Notes: a model not told the origin generated them from the sequence alone. DNA of 64,000 bases from JACVRW01 sp963746825 (GCA_963746825.1 CAVVCU010000007.1:496001-560000), one strand, 5' to 3'. Counted from the stretch's first letter, positions 8,535-17,483 are shown. A program made the numbers and translations.

Positions 8535-8548
8535 CGAACATATGTTCG
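8535..8548. promoter_or_regulatory. LexA-box-like palindrome over the HNH gene start
   Basis: CGAACATATGTTCG is a perfect 14-base palindrome and fits the LexA (SOS) box consensus known from Gram-positive bacteria and actinobacteria, CGAACRNRYGTTYG. It contains the ATG of the HNH gene (8542-8544) and begins 21 bases after the tRNA-Gln gene. LexA bound here would block transcription running from the tRNA promoter or a leaderless transcript. Binding is inferred from sequence only. Confidence 0.6.
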
Positions 8549-9322
8549 TGCCGAGGCTAGGTCCGCGCTATTCGAAAGAGGAGGCTCAGGTAGCGATTGC
8601 GTCATCGCGCAGTTGGGCTGAAGCGCTGCGCCGTCTCGGGATGTGCCACAGCGGCGGAGCCCACCTCGTGCTCCGCAAGTACGCGGGGATATGGAATCTC
8701 TCCCACGACCACTTCGACGCGTACGCCGCGTCTCGTGGGACGGGCTTCGCGCGTGCTCGCCCGCTCGCCGAGATTCTGGTGGAGAGCTCCGATTTCTCGC
8801 GGGTGCAACTCAAGCGGCGCCTTTACGAAGCCGGCCTCAAGCAACCCGTTTGCGAGCTGTGCGGGCAGGACAACGAGTGGCGAGGCCACGAGCTGGGGAT
8901 GATCCTGGATCACGTCAACGGCGTCTCGAACGACAACCGGCTCGAGAACCTTCGGATCGTCTGTCCCAACTGCGCGGCGACGTTGGACACGCACTGCGGC
9001 CGCACAGGACGACGGCCGCGCGCCGACCAAGTGTGCGAGCGGTGCGGGCAGAGCTTCGCCCCCAAGCGGTCGGTCCAGCGGTACTGCTCCCCGGAGTGCG
9101 GGGTTCGGTGGAACCGCAACATTCCGTCGGTGCGTCGCGACGCGGAAGGTAGACCGGCCGCCGTACACCCAGCTCCTACGCGAGACCCGTGCCATCGGCT
9201 TCGCCGCCACCGGGCGTCGCTACGGAGTGTCCGGCAACGCGGTCCGCAAGTGGATCCGGGCCTACGAGCGCGAGCAGGAGCGGGCCGGCGAGGCGTCCTC
9301 CCCGAGTCGCTCGAACCGGTGA
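8542..9322 (+). CDS. HNH endonuclease with C-terminal helix-turn-helix, frameshifted
   Basis: The N-terminal 100 residues have no clear match but contain a SWAEALRRLG segment. The HNH nuclease core follows: zinc pairs CELC (104/107) and CPNC (141/144) around LDHVNGVSNDNRLENLRIV, with the catalytic His at about 124 and the two Asn. A second Cys4 finger has CERCGQ (165-168) and CSPEC (182-186). In the +1 frame, after about 9150, it continues RPPYTQLL and a homeodomain-like GVSGNAVRKWIRAYE, ending at TGA 9320-9322. One extra base near gaaggtagac breaks the frame. The unshifted frame runs on into unrelated sequence. No ribosome binding site is seen; the start codon lies in a LexA-box-like palindrome. 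The cellular target is unknown. Confidence 0.78.
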
Positions 9323-9344
9323 GAAAGAAGAGCATGCTCGCCGC

Positions 9345-9884
9345 TCACCACACGTCGCCTTCCCGCCAGTCGCAGGCGAGTGTGGCCTCGGGATCGAACT
9401 GCCCGGTGCTCGGCGTCTCCAGGATCATCACCCCTCCGTCCTCCTCGGGCGTCGGCCGGCGGACGCCGTCGGCGATCACCGCGGTGGGGCCGCGCCAGCG
9501 CACCCATCCGAGGCGCCGGTAGAAGCTCTGGTTGTGCTCGGCCGCGGAGAGGGCGCCGAGCTCGTAGCGCGAGACGAGGTCCTCGCCCAGCTGCGACATC
9601 ACCGTGTGACCGTATCCGTTTCCCCGGTGCTCCTCGGCCACCGCCACACCCTCCACATAGCCCGCCCCCACGGCCCGTTCTTCGATGTGGAGCTCACGCT
9701 CCACCAGCGCCGCGTGGGCCACGATCGCTCCGTCGCGGATACCCAGGAAATGCCGGCCGCCCAGGCTGTGGTCCCAATCGTGGCTGTCGAAGCTGCCGTC
9801 GAACGCCAGGTAGAGCAGCATGCGTAGCTCGGTCAGCTCGAGGTCCGACAGCTCGTCCGTGGCCGCTGATCGCAGCGTGAGCAT
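9345..9884 (-). CDS. AAC(2')-I-like aminoglycoside 2'-N-acetyltransferase family protein
   Basis: A 179-residue GNAT-fold protein with the hallmarks of the AAC(2')-I family of mycobacteria and Providencia: FDSHDWDHSLGG (about 32-43), AIVAHAALVERELH, GYVEGVAV (75-82), the acetyl-CoA loop EEHRGNGYG, LGALSAAE, the LGWVRWRGPT segment and the family end CDWREGDVW. Known members acetylate the 2'-amine of gentamicin, tobramycin and related drugs, and may have a housekeeping role in the cell envelope. Whether this one confers resistance cannot be told from sequence. It is divergent from the PNPOx gene with 26 bp between. Confidence 0.85.
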   Translation of the reverse strand: MLTLRSAATDELSDLELTELRMLLYLAFDGSFDSHDWDHSLGGRHFLGIRDGAIVAHAALVERELHIEERAVGAGYVEGVAVAEEHRGNGYGHTVMSQLGEDLVSRYELGALSAAEHNQSFYRRLGWVRWRGPTAVIADGVRRPTPEEDGGVMILETPSTGQFDPEATLACDWREGDVW

Positions 9885-9910
9885 GCGGCGATCGTATTAG
9901 TGTCTCGCCG

Positions 9911-10381
9911 GTGTCCCGCTGGAGCGAGATCGAGGCCGAGGCGCCTGAGCTGACGGCCGTGGCGCGCGGGTTCCTCGAGGCCCACAAGCACCTCACCCTC
10001 GCCACGCTGCGCCGGGACGGCGCGCCGCGCATCAGCGGCATCGAGATGCTCTTCAAGGAGGGCGAGGCGTGGATCGGAAGCATGCCGAACGGGGTCAAGG
10101 CGCTCGACCTGCGCCGCGACCCGCGCTTCGCCGTTCATTCCGGCTCCGACGACCCGGACGAGGGGTGGAAGGGCGACGCCAAGTTCGCCGGGCGCGTGGA
10201 GGAGATCGACGACGACGAGCACAAGCGGGCAGTGGTCGGCGACAACGCCCCGCCCGGTCCGTTGCACCTGTTTCGCTGCGACGTGACCGAGCTCGTGGTC
10301 GTGCGCCTCGGTGAGCCCGCGGACCACCTCGTGATCGACTCGTGGCACGAGGGCCGCGGCCTGTCGAGCCTCCGGCGCTGA
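9911..10381 (+). CDS. pyridoxamine 5'-phosphate oxidase-like flavin/F420-binding protein
   Basis: A 156-residue split beta-barrel protein of the PNPOx-like superfamily. HLTLATLRRDGAPRISGIEMLF matches the cofactor-binding strand pair, followed by EAWIGSMPNGVKALDLRRDPRFAVHSG, typical of actinobacterial FMN- or F420-binding members. The substrate is unknown. The GTG start at 9911 sits 26 bp from the divergent acetyltransferase, so both share a short promoter region. It converges on the PucR gene with one base between stop codons. Confidence 0.8.
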   Translation: MSRWSEIEAEAPELTAVARGFLEAHKHLTLATLRRDGAPRISGIEMLFKEGEAWIGSMPNGVKALDLRRDPRFAVHSGSDDPDEGWKGDAKFAGRVEEIDDDEHKRAVVGDNAPPGPLHLFRCDVTELVVVRLGEPADHLVIDSWHEGRGLSSLRR

Positions 10382-10382
10382 T

Positions 10383-11651
10383 TCAGCGATCGTGGCGGCC
10401 GCGCGGGACCCGCCCGGCCTCCGTGCCCTTCTCGTGCGCCGGCCCGCCGGGGGGCACGATGCCCAGCACCCGCATCGCCTTCAGCCCCAGCGAGAGACGC
10501 TCGCGGCCGTCGGTGGAGCCCACGTCGAGGGACGTCAGCTCCTTCACGCGCTCGAGGCGGTAGCGGATCGTGTGCCGGTGCGTGAACAGCCGTTCCGCCG
10601 TGCGCGCCACGTTGCCGTCGGCGTCGAGAAAGGTCTCCAGCGTGCGCACCAGCTCGGTCTCGTACTGGTCGTCGTAGGCCGCCAGCGGGGCCACGGTCTC
10701 GTCGTAGAAACCCTCGAGCTCGGTCGGATCCTCGCTCATGGCCGGCAGCAGCAGCCGGTAGGCGCCGGTCTGCTCGAAGGACAACTCGGCCAGCCCGCGG
10801 GCCTCGGCCACGTTCGCGGCCAGCAGCGCCTCGGCGGCCGCGCGGTGCAGGTCGGCCGGATCGCTCGCGTGGCGGCTGCGCGCGACGGTCACGAGGAACC
10901 CGGGCAGGGCGGCCTCGAGCTCGCGCAGCATGGCGGTGGCCACCCGTTTGCCCGCCTGGGCATCGGGGCCGGGGGCGATGATCACGAGCTCGCGATCCGC
11001 CCGGAGCCGGCCGGCCTCGACCAGCGCGGCCAGGGAAGCGCGCTCGATGGCTCGCGCCCCGCGCTCGGCGGAGGTGAGCACTCGCGCCCGCCAGTCACCC
11101 TCCTCCGGGTGCTGAGGACGGGCGCGGACCACGAAGGCGTTGCCTCCGCCCGAGAGGTCGCAGCCGAGCTCGCCGGCGCGGGCCAGGATGTTCTCGCGAT
11201 CGGTGACCTTGCGTGAGAGCAGGTCGCCGAGGAAGTGGCCCACCGCGGCCTCGTTCGCGCGTTCCGGCGCCTTGGCTCTGTCGACCTCCAGGGCGATCAG
11301 GTTGGTGACCAGCCGCAGCAGCGCCGGCGACGGCAGATCCCCTCGCGGGTGGTAACGCAAGCGGCCCACGGGCAGCTCCGCCACGCGCAACTCCATGATC
11401 TCCGCGCCGGTCTCGCCGGCCATCAGCGCCCGCTCGTCCTCGGTCGACAGGCAGGCCGCCGCCAGGATGCTGCCGGCCCCGTCCACCACGATCACGCTGG
11501 CTTCGAGCGCTCGGCCCGCCGCCCGCGTGACCGCGGGCAGGCCGGAGCCGGACTCGACGGCCTCGGAGACCTCGTCGAGGGCCTCCAGAAAGGCACGAGG
11601 TTCGGCGGCGGCCGACCGGGAGCCGCCCGACTTGGCCTGGGGTGCAGGCAT
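10383..11651 (-). CDS. PucR-type transcriptional regulator (CdaR/PucR C-terminal HTH)
   Basis: A 422-residue cytoplasmic regulator. The N-terminal part (about 20-150) looks like a degenerate GAF-type sensor (SVIVVDGAGSILAAACL). A GGDEF-like CdaR domain without catalytic residues occupies the middle. The C-terminal PucR helix-turn-helix reads TLETFLDADGNVARTAERLFTH then RHTIRYRLERVKELTSLD. The ATG at 11649-11651 overlaps the stop of the small membrane protein (TAATG), so the longer 515-residue frame was not used. The target genes and effector are unknown; it closes the unit DedA-PAP2/small membrane protein/PucR in reverse order. Confidence 0.85.
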   Translation of the reverse strand: MPAPQAKSGGSRSAAAEPRAFLEALDEVSEAVESGSGLPAVTRAAGRALEASVIVVDGAGSILAAACLSTEDERALMAGETGAEIMELRVAELPVGRLRYHPRGDLPSPALLRLVTNLIALEVDRAKAPERANEAAVGHFLGDLLSRKVTDRENILARAGELGCDLSGGGNAFVVRARPQHPEEGDWRARVLTSAERGARAIERASLAALVEAGRLRADRELVIIAPGPDAQAGKRVATAMLRELEAALPGFLVTVARSRHASDPADLHRAAAEALLAANVAEARGLAELSFEQTGAYRLLLPAMSEDPTELEGFYDETVAPLAAYDDQYETELVRTLETFLDADGNVARTAERLFTHRHTIRYRLERVKELTSLDVGSTDGRERLSLGLKAMRVLGIVPPGGPAHEKGTEAGRVPRGRHDR

Positions 11652-11875
11652 TACGCGTACTGGTCGTAGGTCCAGACCACGGCCAGGCCGGCCGCGGCCC
11701 CGATCCCGAGCAACGTGCCCAGGATGAAGACCGTGAGGAAGCTTGCCGCGAGCTTCTCCCACACGCGGCCGTAGCAGCGCCAGGCAGGCGCAGCGATCAA
11801 CGCCACCCAGCACGACAGGACCACGCCGGAGGCCAGCGCGATAGCTATCTCGGTCGAGGAGAAGTCGAGGTTCAT
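11651..11875 (-). CDS. small two-helix membrane protein
   Basis: A 74-residue protein with two predicted membrane helices at about 10-31 (IALASGVVLSCWVALIAAP) and 43-68 (FLTVFILGTLLGIGAAAGLAVVW). I do not recognise a family. Its ATG overlaps the stop of the DedA-PAP2 gene (ATGA, 11872-11875) and its TAA overlaps the ATG of the PucR gene, so the three are translated as a coupled unit. This tight packing is the main support for it being a real gene. Confidence 0.7.
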   Translation of the reverse strand: MNLDFSSTEIAIALASGVVLSCWVALIAAPAWRCYGRVWEKLAASFLTVFILGTLLGIGAAAGLAVVWTYDQYA

Positions 11876-13471
11876 GGCTTGGCGCCCGCCACCGCCGGTC
11901 CCTCTTGGCGCTGCTCGAGCTCCTCTTCATTGTGGCGGATGTACGAGACGAGCATGGCGATTGCCGCCAGCAGGCCGAAGATCCCCACTCCGAGGCCCCA
12001 GCCCCCGGCGACGTCCGACCAGTAGTGGGCGCGCAGGTAGATGCGCGACAGGCCGATGGCGGCCACCAGGATTATCGCGCCGGTGACCAGCGCGGCGCTC
12101 ACCAGGCCGAGCCGGCGCACCATCACCACCGCGGCCGCCAGCCAGGCCGTGGCGTACGCGGCGTGGCCGCTCGGGAAGGCCGACCCCTGCGTGTCGATCA
12201 GCTGGTCCGCGGGGCGCGGCCGGTCGATTCCCGCCTTGGCCAGGTGCACGGCCACGTAGATGAGCACGAAGCCCAGAACGAGCGGCATGGCCTCCACGGC
12301 GCGGCGGCGACGCACCGCCACCACCGCGGTCACGAGCACGAGGGCCGCACAGACGGGGAAGGAGCCGAACGCGGTCACGATCTTGGCTGCCCTAACCGCG
12401 GCGTCGGCGCGCAGCCGGTCCGCCACGTCGAGCAATTCCCGGTCGAGCGGCGTGGGTCCCAGATCGCCGGAGAGAACGACGGTGTAGAGCACGAACACGT
12501 AGAGCCCCACGCCGCCCACCGCCAGCGTGGTGGTCAACTCGAGCCCCACGCCGCCGCCGGGGGTCAGGCGCTCGCCCAGGAAACGCGCCTCGGGTGCGAG
12601 CGCGCGGGCGAGCGGCAGGATCACGCGCCGGTGCAGCGGCCGGGCCACGGCGAAGACCGGGCGCAGCAGCGGATGGCGCTCGTGCTCGGTCAGCCACGCC
12701 GCGATCGAGGCCCGGCGCCTGTAGGTCACCACGATCGCCACGATCACCGCGACGGTCAGCCCGAGCCCGAAGATGGCCTGTCCGGCGATGTTCGCGACCT
12801 GGTCGAAGGAGCGCCAGAAGACGTAGCCCAGCACGCAGAAGGTGGTGGCCCAGAGGCCGGTGCCCACGACGCTGTAGGGGATGAAGTTCCCGAACGACAT
12901 CCGCGACGAGCCGGCGATGAAGGGAGCAAGCGCGCGCACCAGGCCGATGAAGCGCCCGATCAGGATCGTCTTGCCGCCGTGGCGCTCGAAGTAGCCATCC
13001 ACCTGCTCGAGGCGCTCGTGAGTGATCTTGACGCGCGCCCCGTGCTTCTCGAGGAACTCGCGCCCGAGCCTGCGGCCGATGAAGAAGCTCGTGGTGTCGC
13101 CCAGGATCGCGCAGGTCCACACCAGCCCGATGCAGGGGGATCAGCTCGATCTCGCCCTGCCCGGCGATCACGCCTCCGGCGATCACGACGGTCTCCCCCG
13201 GTGCCACCAGCCCCACGAACGCGCCGGTCTCCAGGAAGGCCATCACGCCCACCAAGAGGTACGTCCACGCGCCGAGCGTCTCCGCGATGTCCTCGATCAC
13301 CTTCTTTGGATCGGGCAGCAGCGACAGCGCGCCGCTGGCGTACACGGCGCACGCGATCACCACCCCGGCGGCGAGCAACTTGCGCTCGCCGCTGAGCCGA
13401 TCGCGCCGCCAGACGGCGAAGGCGACGATGAGAACGGCGACCACGGCGGCCGCGATCTGCCCGAAGGACAC
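11872..13471 (-). CDS. DedA family / PAP2 phosphatase fusion, frameshifted
   Basis: A multi-helix membrane protein joining a DedA (SNARE-associated) domain to a PAP2 lipid phosphatase. The DedA part has GAFVGLVAPGETVVIAGG, GDTTSFFIGRRLGREFL and GRFIGLVRALAPFIAGSSRM. The PAP2 part has KAGIDRPRP, the PSGHAAYATAW motif with catalytic His and SRIYLRAHYWSDVAGG. Fusions of this type are known and act on undecaprenyl phosphate or phospholipids. The frame breaks near 13130 (ctgcatcggg): one extra base separates the N-terminal 110 residues from the rest. Corrected length is about 532 residues. Its stop overlaps the small membrane protein start. Confidence 0.85.
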
Positions 13472-13504
13472 GCTCGCAATGTACGCGAGCCCTCCGCCGG
13501 TGAC

Positions 13505-14335
13505 TCAGACTGGGCGCAACTCCGTGGCGATCGCACCCTCGAGCCGGCGCGCGGCACGCTGAGCCGCTTCGCGGTCGCCGAAGAGGCCGAAGCAGGTGGG
13601 ACCCGAGCCGCTCACGAGCGTCCCGAGAGCTCCGATCTCGGTGAGCCGGCCGAGCACCTGAGACAGCTCGGGCCGCAGCGCCAGCGCCGCGGGCTGGAGA
13701 TCGTTCTCGAGCGCGCTCGGGTCGGGCGCCCGCAGGAACTCGCGCAGCGGCTGAGGGTCGAGTTCCCGGCGCCAGCCCTGTGCGCGGTCGAGCTCGGCGT
13801 AGACATCAGCGGTGAGCAGGCCTGCGCTCTGCGGCATCAGCACCACGCCCAGGGCGGGCAGGTCGACCGCCTCGACGAGCTCACCGAGCCCCTGCACCAA
13901 GGAGTGGCGCGGGTCCACCTGGCTCGGCACGTCGGAGCCGAGACCGGCCGCGACCTCCCGCAGCGCGTCTTTATGCAGCGGCTCCCCGGCCATCCGGTTG
14001 GCGGCCCGCAGCACGGCGGCCGCGTCCGCGCTGCCGCCGCCGAGCCCGGCCGCGACGGGGATGCGCTTGTCGATCCTCACGATCAGCGCCGGCAGCGAGG
14101 GAACGCGCCGTCGAAAGGCGGTGATAGCGGCCTGGGCGAGATTGGTCCCGGTCACGCCCGGACACTCGACGCGATCCGGCCCTCCGTCCCCCTCCGTCAC
14201 CTCGAGGCTGTCGGCGAGGTCGACCGAGGCGAAGATGGAGCACAGCGGGTGCATGCCGTCGGGGCGAGGAGCTCCGACGTGCAGGACCAGATTGAGCTTG
14301 GCGAACGCCCGCTCGTGGACGACGGCAGCGGTCAC
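13505..14335 (-). CDS. ispE: 4-diphosphocytidyl-2-C-methyl-D-erythritol kinase
   Basis: ATP-dependent kinase of the MEP (non-mevalonate) isoprenoid pathway. The 276 residues start AFAKLNLVLHVGAPRPDGMH, the GHMP-family N-terminus, contain the ATP loop PVAAGLGGGSADAAA and end with LVSGSGPTCFGLFGD. The GTG at 14333-14335 lies four bases past the rsmA stop, and rsmA-ispE is a usual actinobacterial pair, so they are almost certainly co-transcribed. Length matches the family. Confidence 0.94.
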   Translation of the reverse strand: MTAAVVHERAFAKLNLVLHVGAPRPDGMHPLCSIFASVDLADSLEVTEGDGGPDRVECPGVTGTNLAQAAITAFRRRVPSLPALIVRIDKRIPVAAGLGGGSADAAAVLRAANRMAGEPLHKDALREVAAGLGSDVPSQVDPRHSLVQGLGELVEAVDLPALGVVLMPQSAGLLTADVYAELDRAQGWRRELDPQPLREFLRAPDPSALENDLQPAALALRPELSQVLGRLTEIGALGTLVSGSGPTCFGLFGDREAAQRAARRLEGAIATELRPV

Positions 14336-14339
14336 GCGC

Positions 14340-15197
14340 TCACCGCGGACGCAGGCCCGCCAGCTCCTCCCGCCCGATGGCGTCGGCGAGACCGGTCCAC
14401 TGGGCCGGAGCCAGACGCTCGGCCCGGGCGTCGGCGGGCAGCCCGAGCGCTCCGAGCGCGGTGCGGGCCGACTCCCGCAGGCCCGGGCCGGCGCCGGGCG
14501 CGAGGGCGAGCGACCCGGCCAGGGCCTTGCGCCGGTGAGCGAAGCCGGCGTGGATGAGCGCGATCAGCTCGGGCGCCGGCGCCGGGCCCCGGCGGCGCAT
14601 GACCAACAGCGCCGACTCGACGTTGGGTTCGGGGTGGAAGACGGTGCGCGGCACCCGGCGAAGGAGGCGCACGTCGCAGGCCAGCTGGGCGAGCACGCTG
14701 GTGGCCCCGTACGTCTTGCCGCCGGGCGGGGCGGCCAGGCGCTCGGCCACCTCGCGCTGGACCATCGCCACCCAGAGGGTCGCGTCAGGAAGCTCGGCGA
14801 TCGACTTGAGCAGCACCGTCGCCGCGACGCCGTAGGGAAGGTTGGCCACCACCTTGGTGGGGCGCGGCGCGAGGGTCGCCAGGTCGAGCCTGACCGCGTC
14901 GGCCAGATGCAGGGTGGCGTTCGCGAACGGCTCGAGCGCCTCGGCCAGCGGCGCCTCGAGCGTTGCGTCGATCTCGACCACGTGGAGGTGACCGACCCGC
15001 GGGGCGAGGTACTCCGACAGCACGCCCAGGCCCCCGCCGACCTCGAGCACCACGTCGGCGCTTTCGAGCTCGGCCGCGCGCCCGATCACCCCGAGGATGT
15101 TGTCGTCGATGAGGAAGTTCTGGCCGAGCTCGCGATTGGGCCTCACGCCGAACTCCCTCAACCGGCGCAGGCTCGCCTGGCGCGGCTGGCCGCTCAC
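14340..15197 (-). CDS. rsmA: 16S rRNA (adenine1518/1519-N6)-dimethyltransferase
   Basis: Dimethylates two adenines in the 3' end of 16S rRNA during small-subunit assembly (KsgA). The 285 residues show NRELGQNFLIDDN, the AdoMet motif VLEVGGGLGVLSEYL and the catalytic NLPYGVA. The GTG at 15195-15197 overlaps the tatD stop (GTGA). The longer frame upstream reads Arg-rich shadow sequence of tatD, so it was rejected. It forms tatD-rsmA-ispE with the neighbours. Confidence 0.95.
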   Translation of the reverse strand: MSGQPRQASLRRLREFGVRPNRELGQNFLIDDNILGVIGRAAELESADVVLEVGGGLGVLSEYLAPRVGHLHVVEIDATLEAPLAEALEPFANATLHLADAVRLDLATLAPRPTKVVANLPYGVAATVLLKSIAELPDATLWVAMVQREVAERLAAPPGGKTYGATSVLAQLACDVRLLRRVPRTVFHPEPNVESALLVMRRRGPAPAPELIALIHAGFAHRRKALAGSLALAPGAGPGLRESARTALGALGLPADARAERLAPAQWTGLADAIGREELAGLRPR

Positions 15198-15946
15198 CAC
15201 CCGAACACCCGCGCGGCGTTGTCCTCGACCGTACGCTCGAGCTCGTCGTAGGACATGCCGCGCAGGCCGGCCACGTGGTGGGCCGTGTGCACCACGAAGG
15301 CCGGCTCGTTGCGCTTGGAACGGAGGACCTGGGGCGACAGGAAGGGTGCATCGGTCTCCACGAGCAGGAGCTCGGCGGGGACCTCGGTGGCCGCCTGCTG
15401 GAGCTCGGCCGCCTTGGGGTAGGTCACGTTGCCGGCGAAGGAGCAGAGGTAGCCGCGCTCGACGCACTCCTCGAGCCGGTCGGGCGCCGAGAAGCAGTGC
15501 AGGATCACCGCGGGCAGCTGGCCGGCGTGCTCGCGCAGCAGGGCGAAGGTGTCGTCCTCGGCGGCCCGCGTGTGGATGGCCACGGGCATGCCGAGCCGGG
15601 CCGCCAGCCCGAGCTGGGCCTCGAACGCGCGCCGTTGGTCGTCCCGGGGGGCGTAGTCGCGGTAGTAGTCGAGGCCGGTCTCGCCGATCACCCGAGCCTT
15701 CGGGTGGATGGCCGCCCGCTCGATCTCGTCCAGGTCCCCGGCACCGAAGCCGGCGCTCTCGTGGGGGTGGCGCCCGACGATGGCGAACACCTCGGCGTGC
15801 TCATCCGCCGCGGCCAGGGCGCGATCGATCGAGCCCGAGTCCATGCCCACGGTGGCCAGGCGGGTCAGCCCGGCGTCGCGCGCCCGGGCCACCAGCTCGG
15901 AGTCGGGCGGCTCGCAGTGGTCGAGGTGGCAGTGGGTGTCGACCAC
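15194..15946 (-). CDS. tatD: TatD family metal-dependent hydrolase
   Basis: A 250-residue TIM-barrel hydrolase. Metal ligands are visible: VDTHCHLD at the N-terminus, GETGLDYY, PVAIHTRAAEDD, ILHCFSA and VETDAPFLSP. The family has 3'-5' DNA exonuclease activity, and the gene next to metG and rsmA is the standard TatD/YcfH context. The GTG start (MVDTH) is 14 bp from the metG stop upstream, so it probably belongs to the same transcript. Confidence 0.92.
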   Translation of the reverse strand: MVDTHCHLDHCEPPDSELVARARDAGLTRLATVGMDSGSIDRALAAADEHAEVFAIVGRHPHESAGFGAGDLDEIERAAIHPKARVIGETGLDYYRDYAPRDDQRRAFEAQLGLAARLGMPVAIHTRAAEDDTFALLREHAGQLPAVILHCFSAPDRLEECVERGYLCSFAGNVTYPKAAELQQAATEVPAELLLVETDAPFLSPQVLRSKRNEPAFVVHTAHHVAGLRGMSYDELERTVEDNAARVFGW

Positions 15947-15959
15947 GGGTCGCGCCCGC

Positions 15960-17483
15960 TCAGACCGTCGAGGCCTCGGGCGTCTCCACGCGCGGGAACA
16001 GCTGCCCGAGCTCGCCGAGCTGCGCCCCGCCGCCCACCGCGCCCAGGCGGGCGTTGTCCAGCGACCGGTCGTCCTGGCCCAGCGCCGCGAGCAGGCGCTC
16101 CGCTGACACGGGCATGAACGCGTGCAGCAGCACCGACACCACGCGCAGACCCTCGGCCACTGTGTAGAGCACCAGGTCCAGGCGCTCAGCCCGCTCGGGG
16201 TCCTTCGCGAGCTTCCACGGCTCCTCGTCCTGCACGAAGCGGTTGAGGCGCTTGATGCGCTGCCAGATCTCGTCGAGCGCGGCCGTCAGCTCGACCGCGT
16301 CGATCCGCTCGCACACGGCCTCGGTCAGCCCGTCGAAGTCCACGGCCAGCTCCTCGGGCGGGCGGGCCTCGGGCACGACGCCGTCGCGGTAGCGGCCGAT
16401 CATGGCGAGCGTTCGGCTCGCGAGGTTGCCGTACTCGTTGGCCAGCTCGGTGGTGTAACGCGTCTCAAAGCCCTCGGGCGACACCTCCCCGTCCGAGCCG
16501 AACCCGACCTCGCGGAGCACGTAGAAGCGCAGGGCGTCCGGACCGTAGATCTCGGCCACCCTGAAGGGCTCGATCACGTTGCCCAGCGACTTGGACATCT
16601 TGTGCTCGCCCAGCAGCAGGTAACCGTGGATGGCCACCCGGCGCGGGACCTCGAGCCCGGCCGCCATCAGCATCGCCGGCCAGATGACCGCGTGGAACTT
16701 GAGGATGTCCTTGCCGATCAGGTGGACCGTGGCGGGCCAGAAGCGCTCGGTCAGGTCCTCGCCCTCGCGCGCATAGGACAGGGCCGTGTAGTAGTTGAGC
16801 AGGGCGTCGATCCACACGTAGACCACCTGCGACGAGTCCCACGGGACGGGCACGCCCCACTTGAGCCGGGCGCGGCTGAGCGAGATGTCGCGCAGTCCGC
16901 CACGGATGAAGGAGAGGGCCTCGTTGTAGCGGTTGGGCGGGGTGACGAACGGGGGCTCCTCGGCGTAGAGGCGCTCGAGCGGCTCCTGGAACGACGACAG
17001 CCGAAAGAACCAGTTGTCCTCCTGCTCGATCTCGAGCACGATCTTGTGGATCGGGCAGCGGCTGCCGTCCTCCAGCTCGGACTCCGTCTTGAAGTCGGCG
17101 CAGCGGGGGCAGTACCAGCCCTCGTAGTGACCGGCGTACACGTGCCCGTTGTCGTAGATGCGCTGCACGACCTCGGCCACCGCGGCCATGTGCTCGGGAT
17201 CGGTGGTGCGGATGAAGAAGTCGTTGGTCACGTTGAGCGTGGAAGCGAGCTCCTTGAAGCGCACCGCGTTTCGGTCGCCGAGCTCGCGCGGCGTGATGCC
17301 CAGCTGCTCGGCCGCCTGCGCGACCGGCTCGCCATGCTCGTCGGTGCCCGTGAGGAAGAACACGTCCTCGCCGCGCTGGCGCATGTGCCGCGCCATCACG
17401 TCCGCGGCGATGGTGGTGTACGCGTGACCGAGATGAGGCTCGCCGTTCACGTAGTAGATGGGCGTGGTCACGTAGTACGACAT
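15960..17483 (-). CDS. metG: methionyl-tRNA synthetase
   Basis: Charges tRNA-Met. The 507 residues have the class I HIGH-like HLGH (PIYYVNGEPHLGH), the zinc region CPRC with a further Cys-Pro-Ile-His, the WIDALLNY segment and HKMSKSLGN as KMSKS. It ends shortly after the anticodon-binding domain and lacks the C-terminal EMAP-like dimerisation domain, which is usual for short actinobacterial forms. It begins the minus-strand unit metG-tatD-rsmA-ispE. Confidence 0.96.
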   Translation of the reverse strand: MSYYVTTPIYYVNGEPHLGHAYTTIAADVMARHMRQRGEDVFFLTGTDEHGEPVAQAAEQLGITPRELGDRNAVRFKELASTLNVTNDFFIRTTDPEHMAAVAEVVQRIYDNGHVYAGHYEGWYCPRCADFKTESELEDGSRCPIHKIVLEIEQEDNWFFRLSSFQEPLERLYAEEPPFVTPPNRYNEALSFIRGGLRDISLSRARLKWGVPVPWDSSQVVYVWIDALLNYYTALSYAREGEDLTERFWPATVHLIGKDILKFHAVIWPAMLMAAGLEVPRRVAIHGYLLLGEHKMSKSLGNVIEPFRVAEIYGPDALRFYVLREVGFGSDGEVSPEGFETRYTTELANEYGNLASRTLAMIGRYRDGVVPEARPPEELAVDFDGLTEAVCERIDAVELTAALDEIWQRIKRLNRFVQDEEPWKLAKDPERAERLDLVLYTVAEGLRVVSVLLHAFMPVSAERLLAALGQDDRSLDNARLGAVGGGAQLGELGQLFPRVETPEASTV

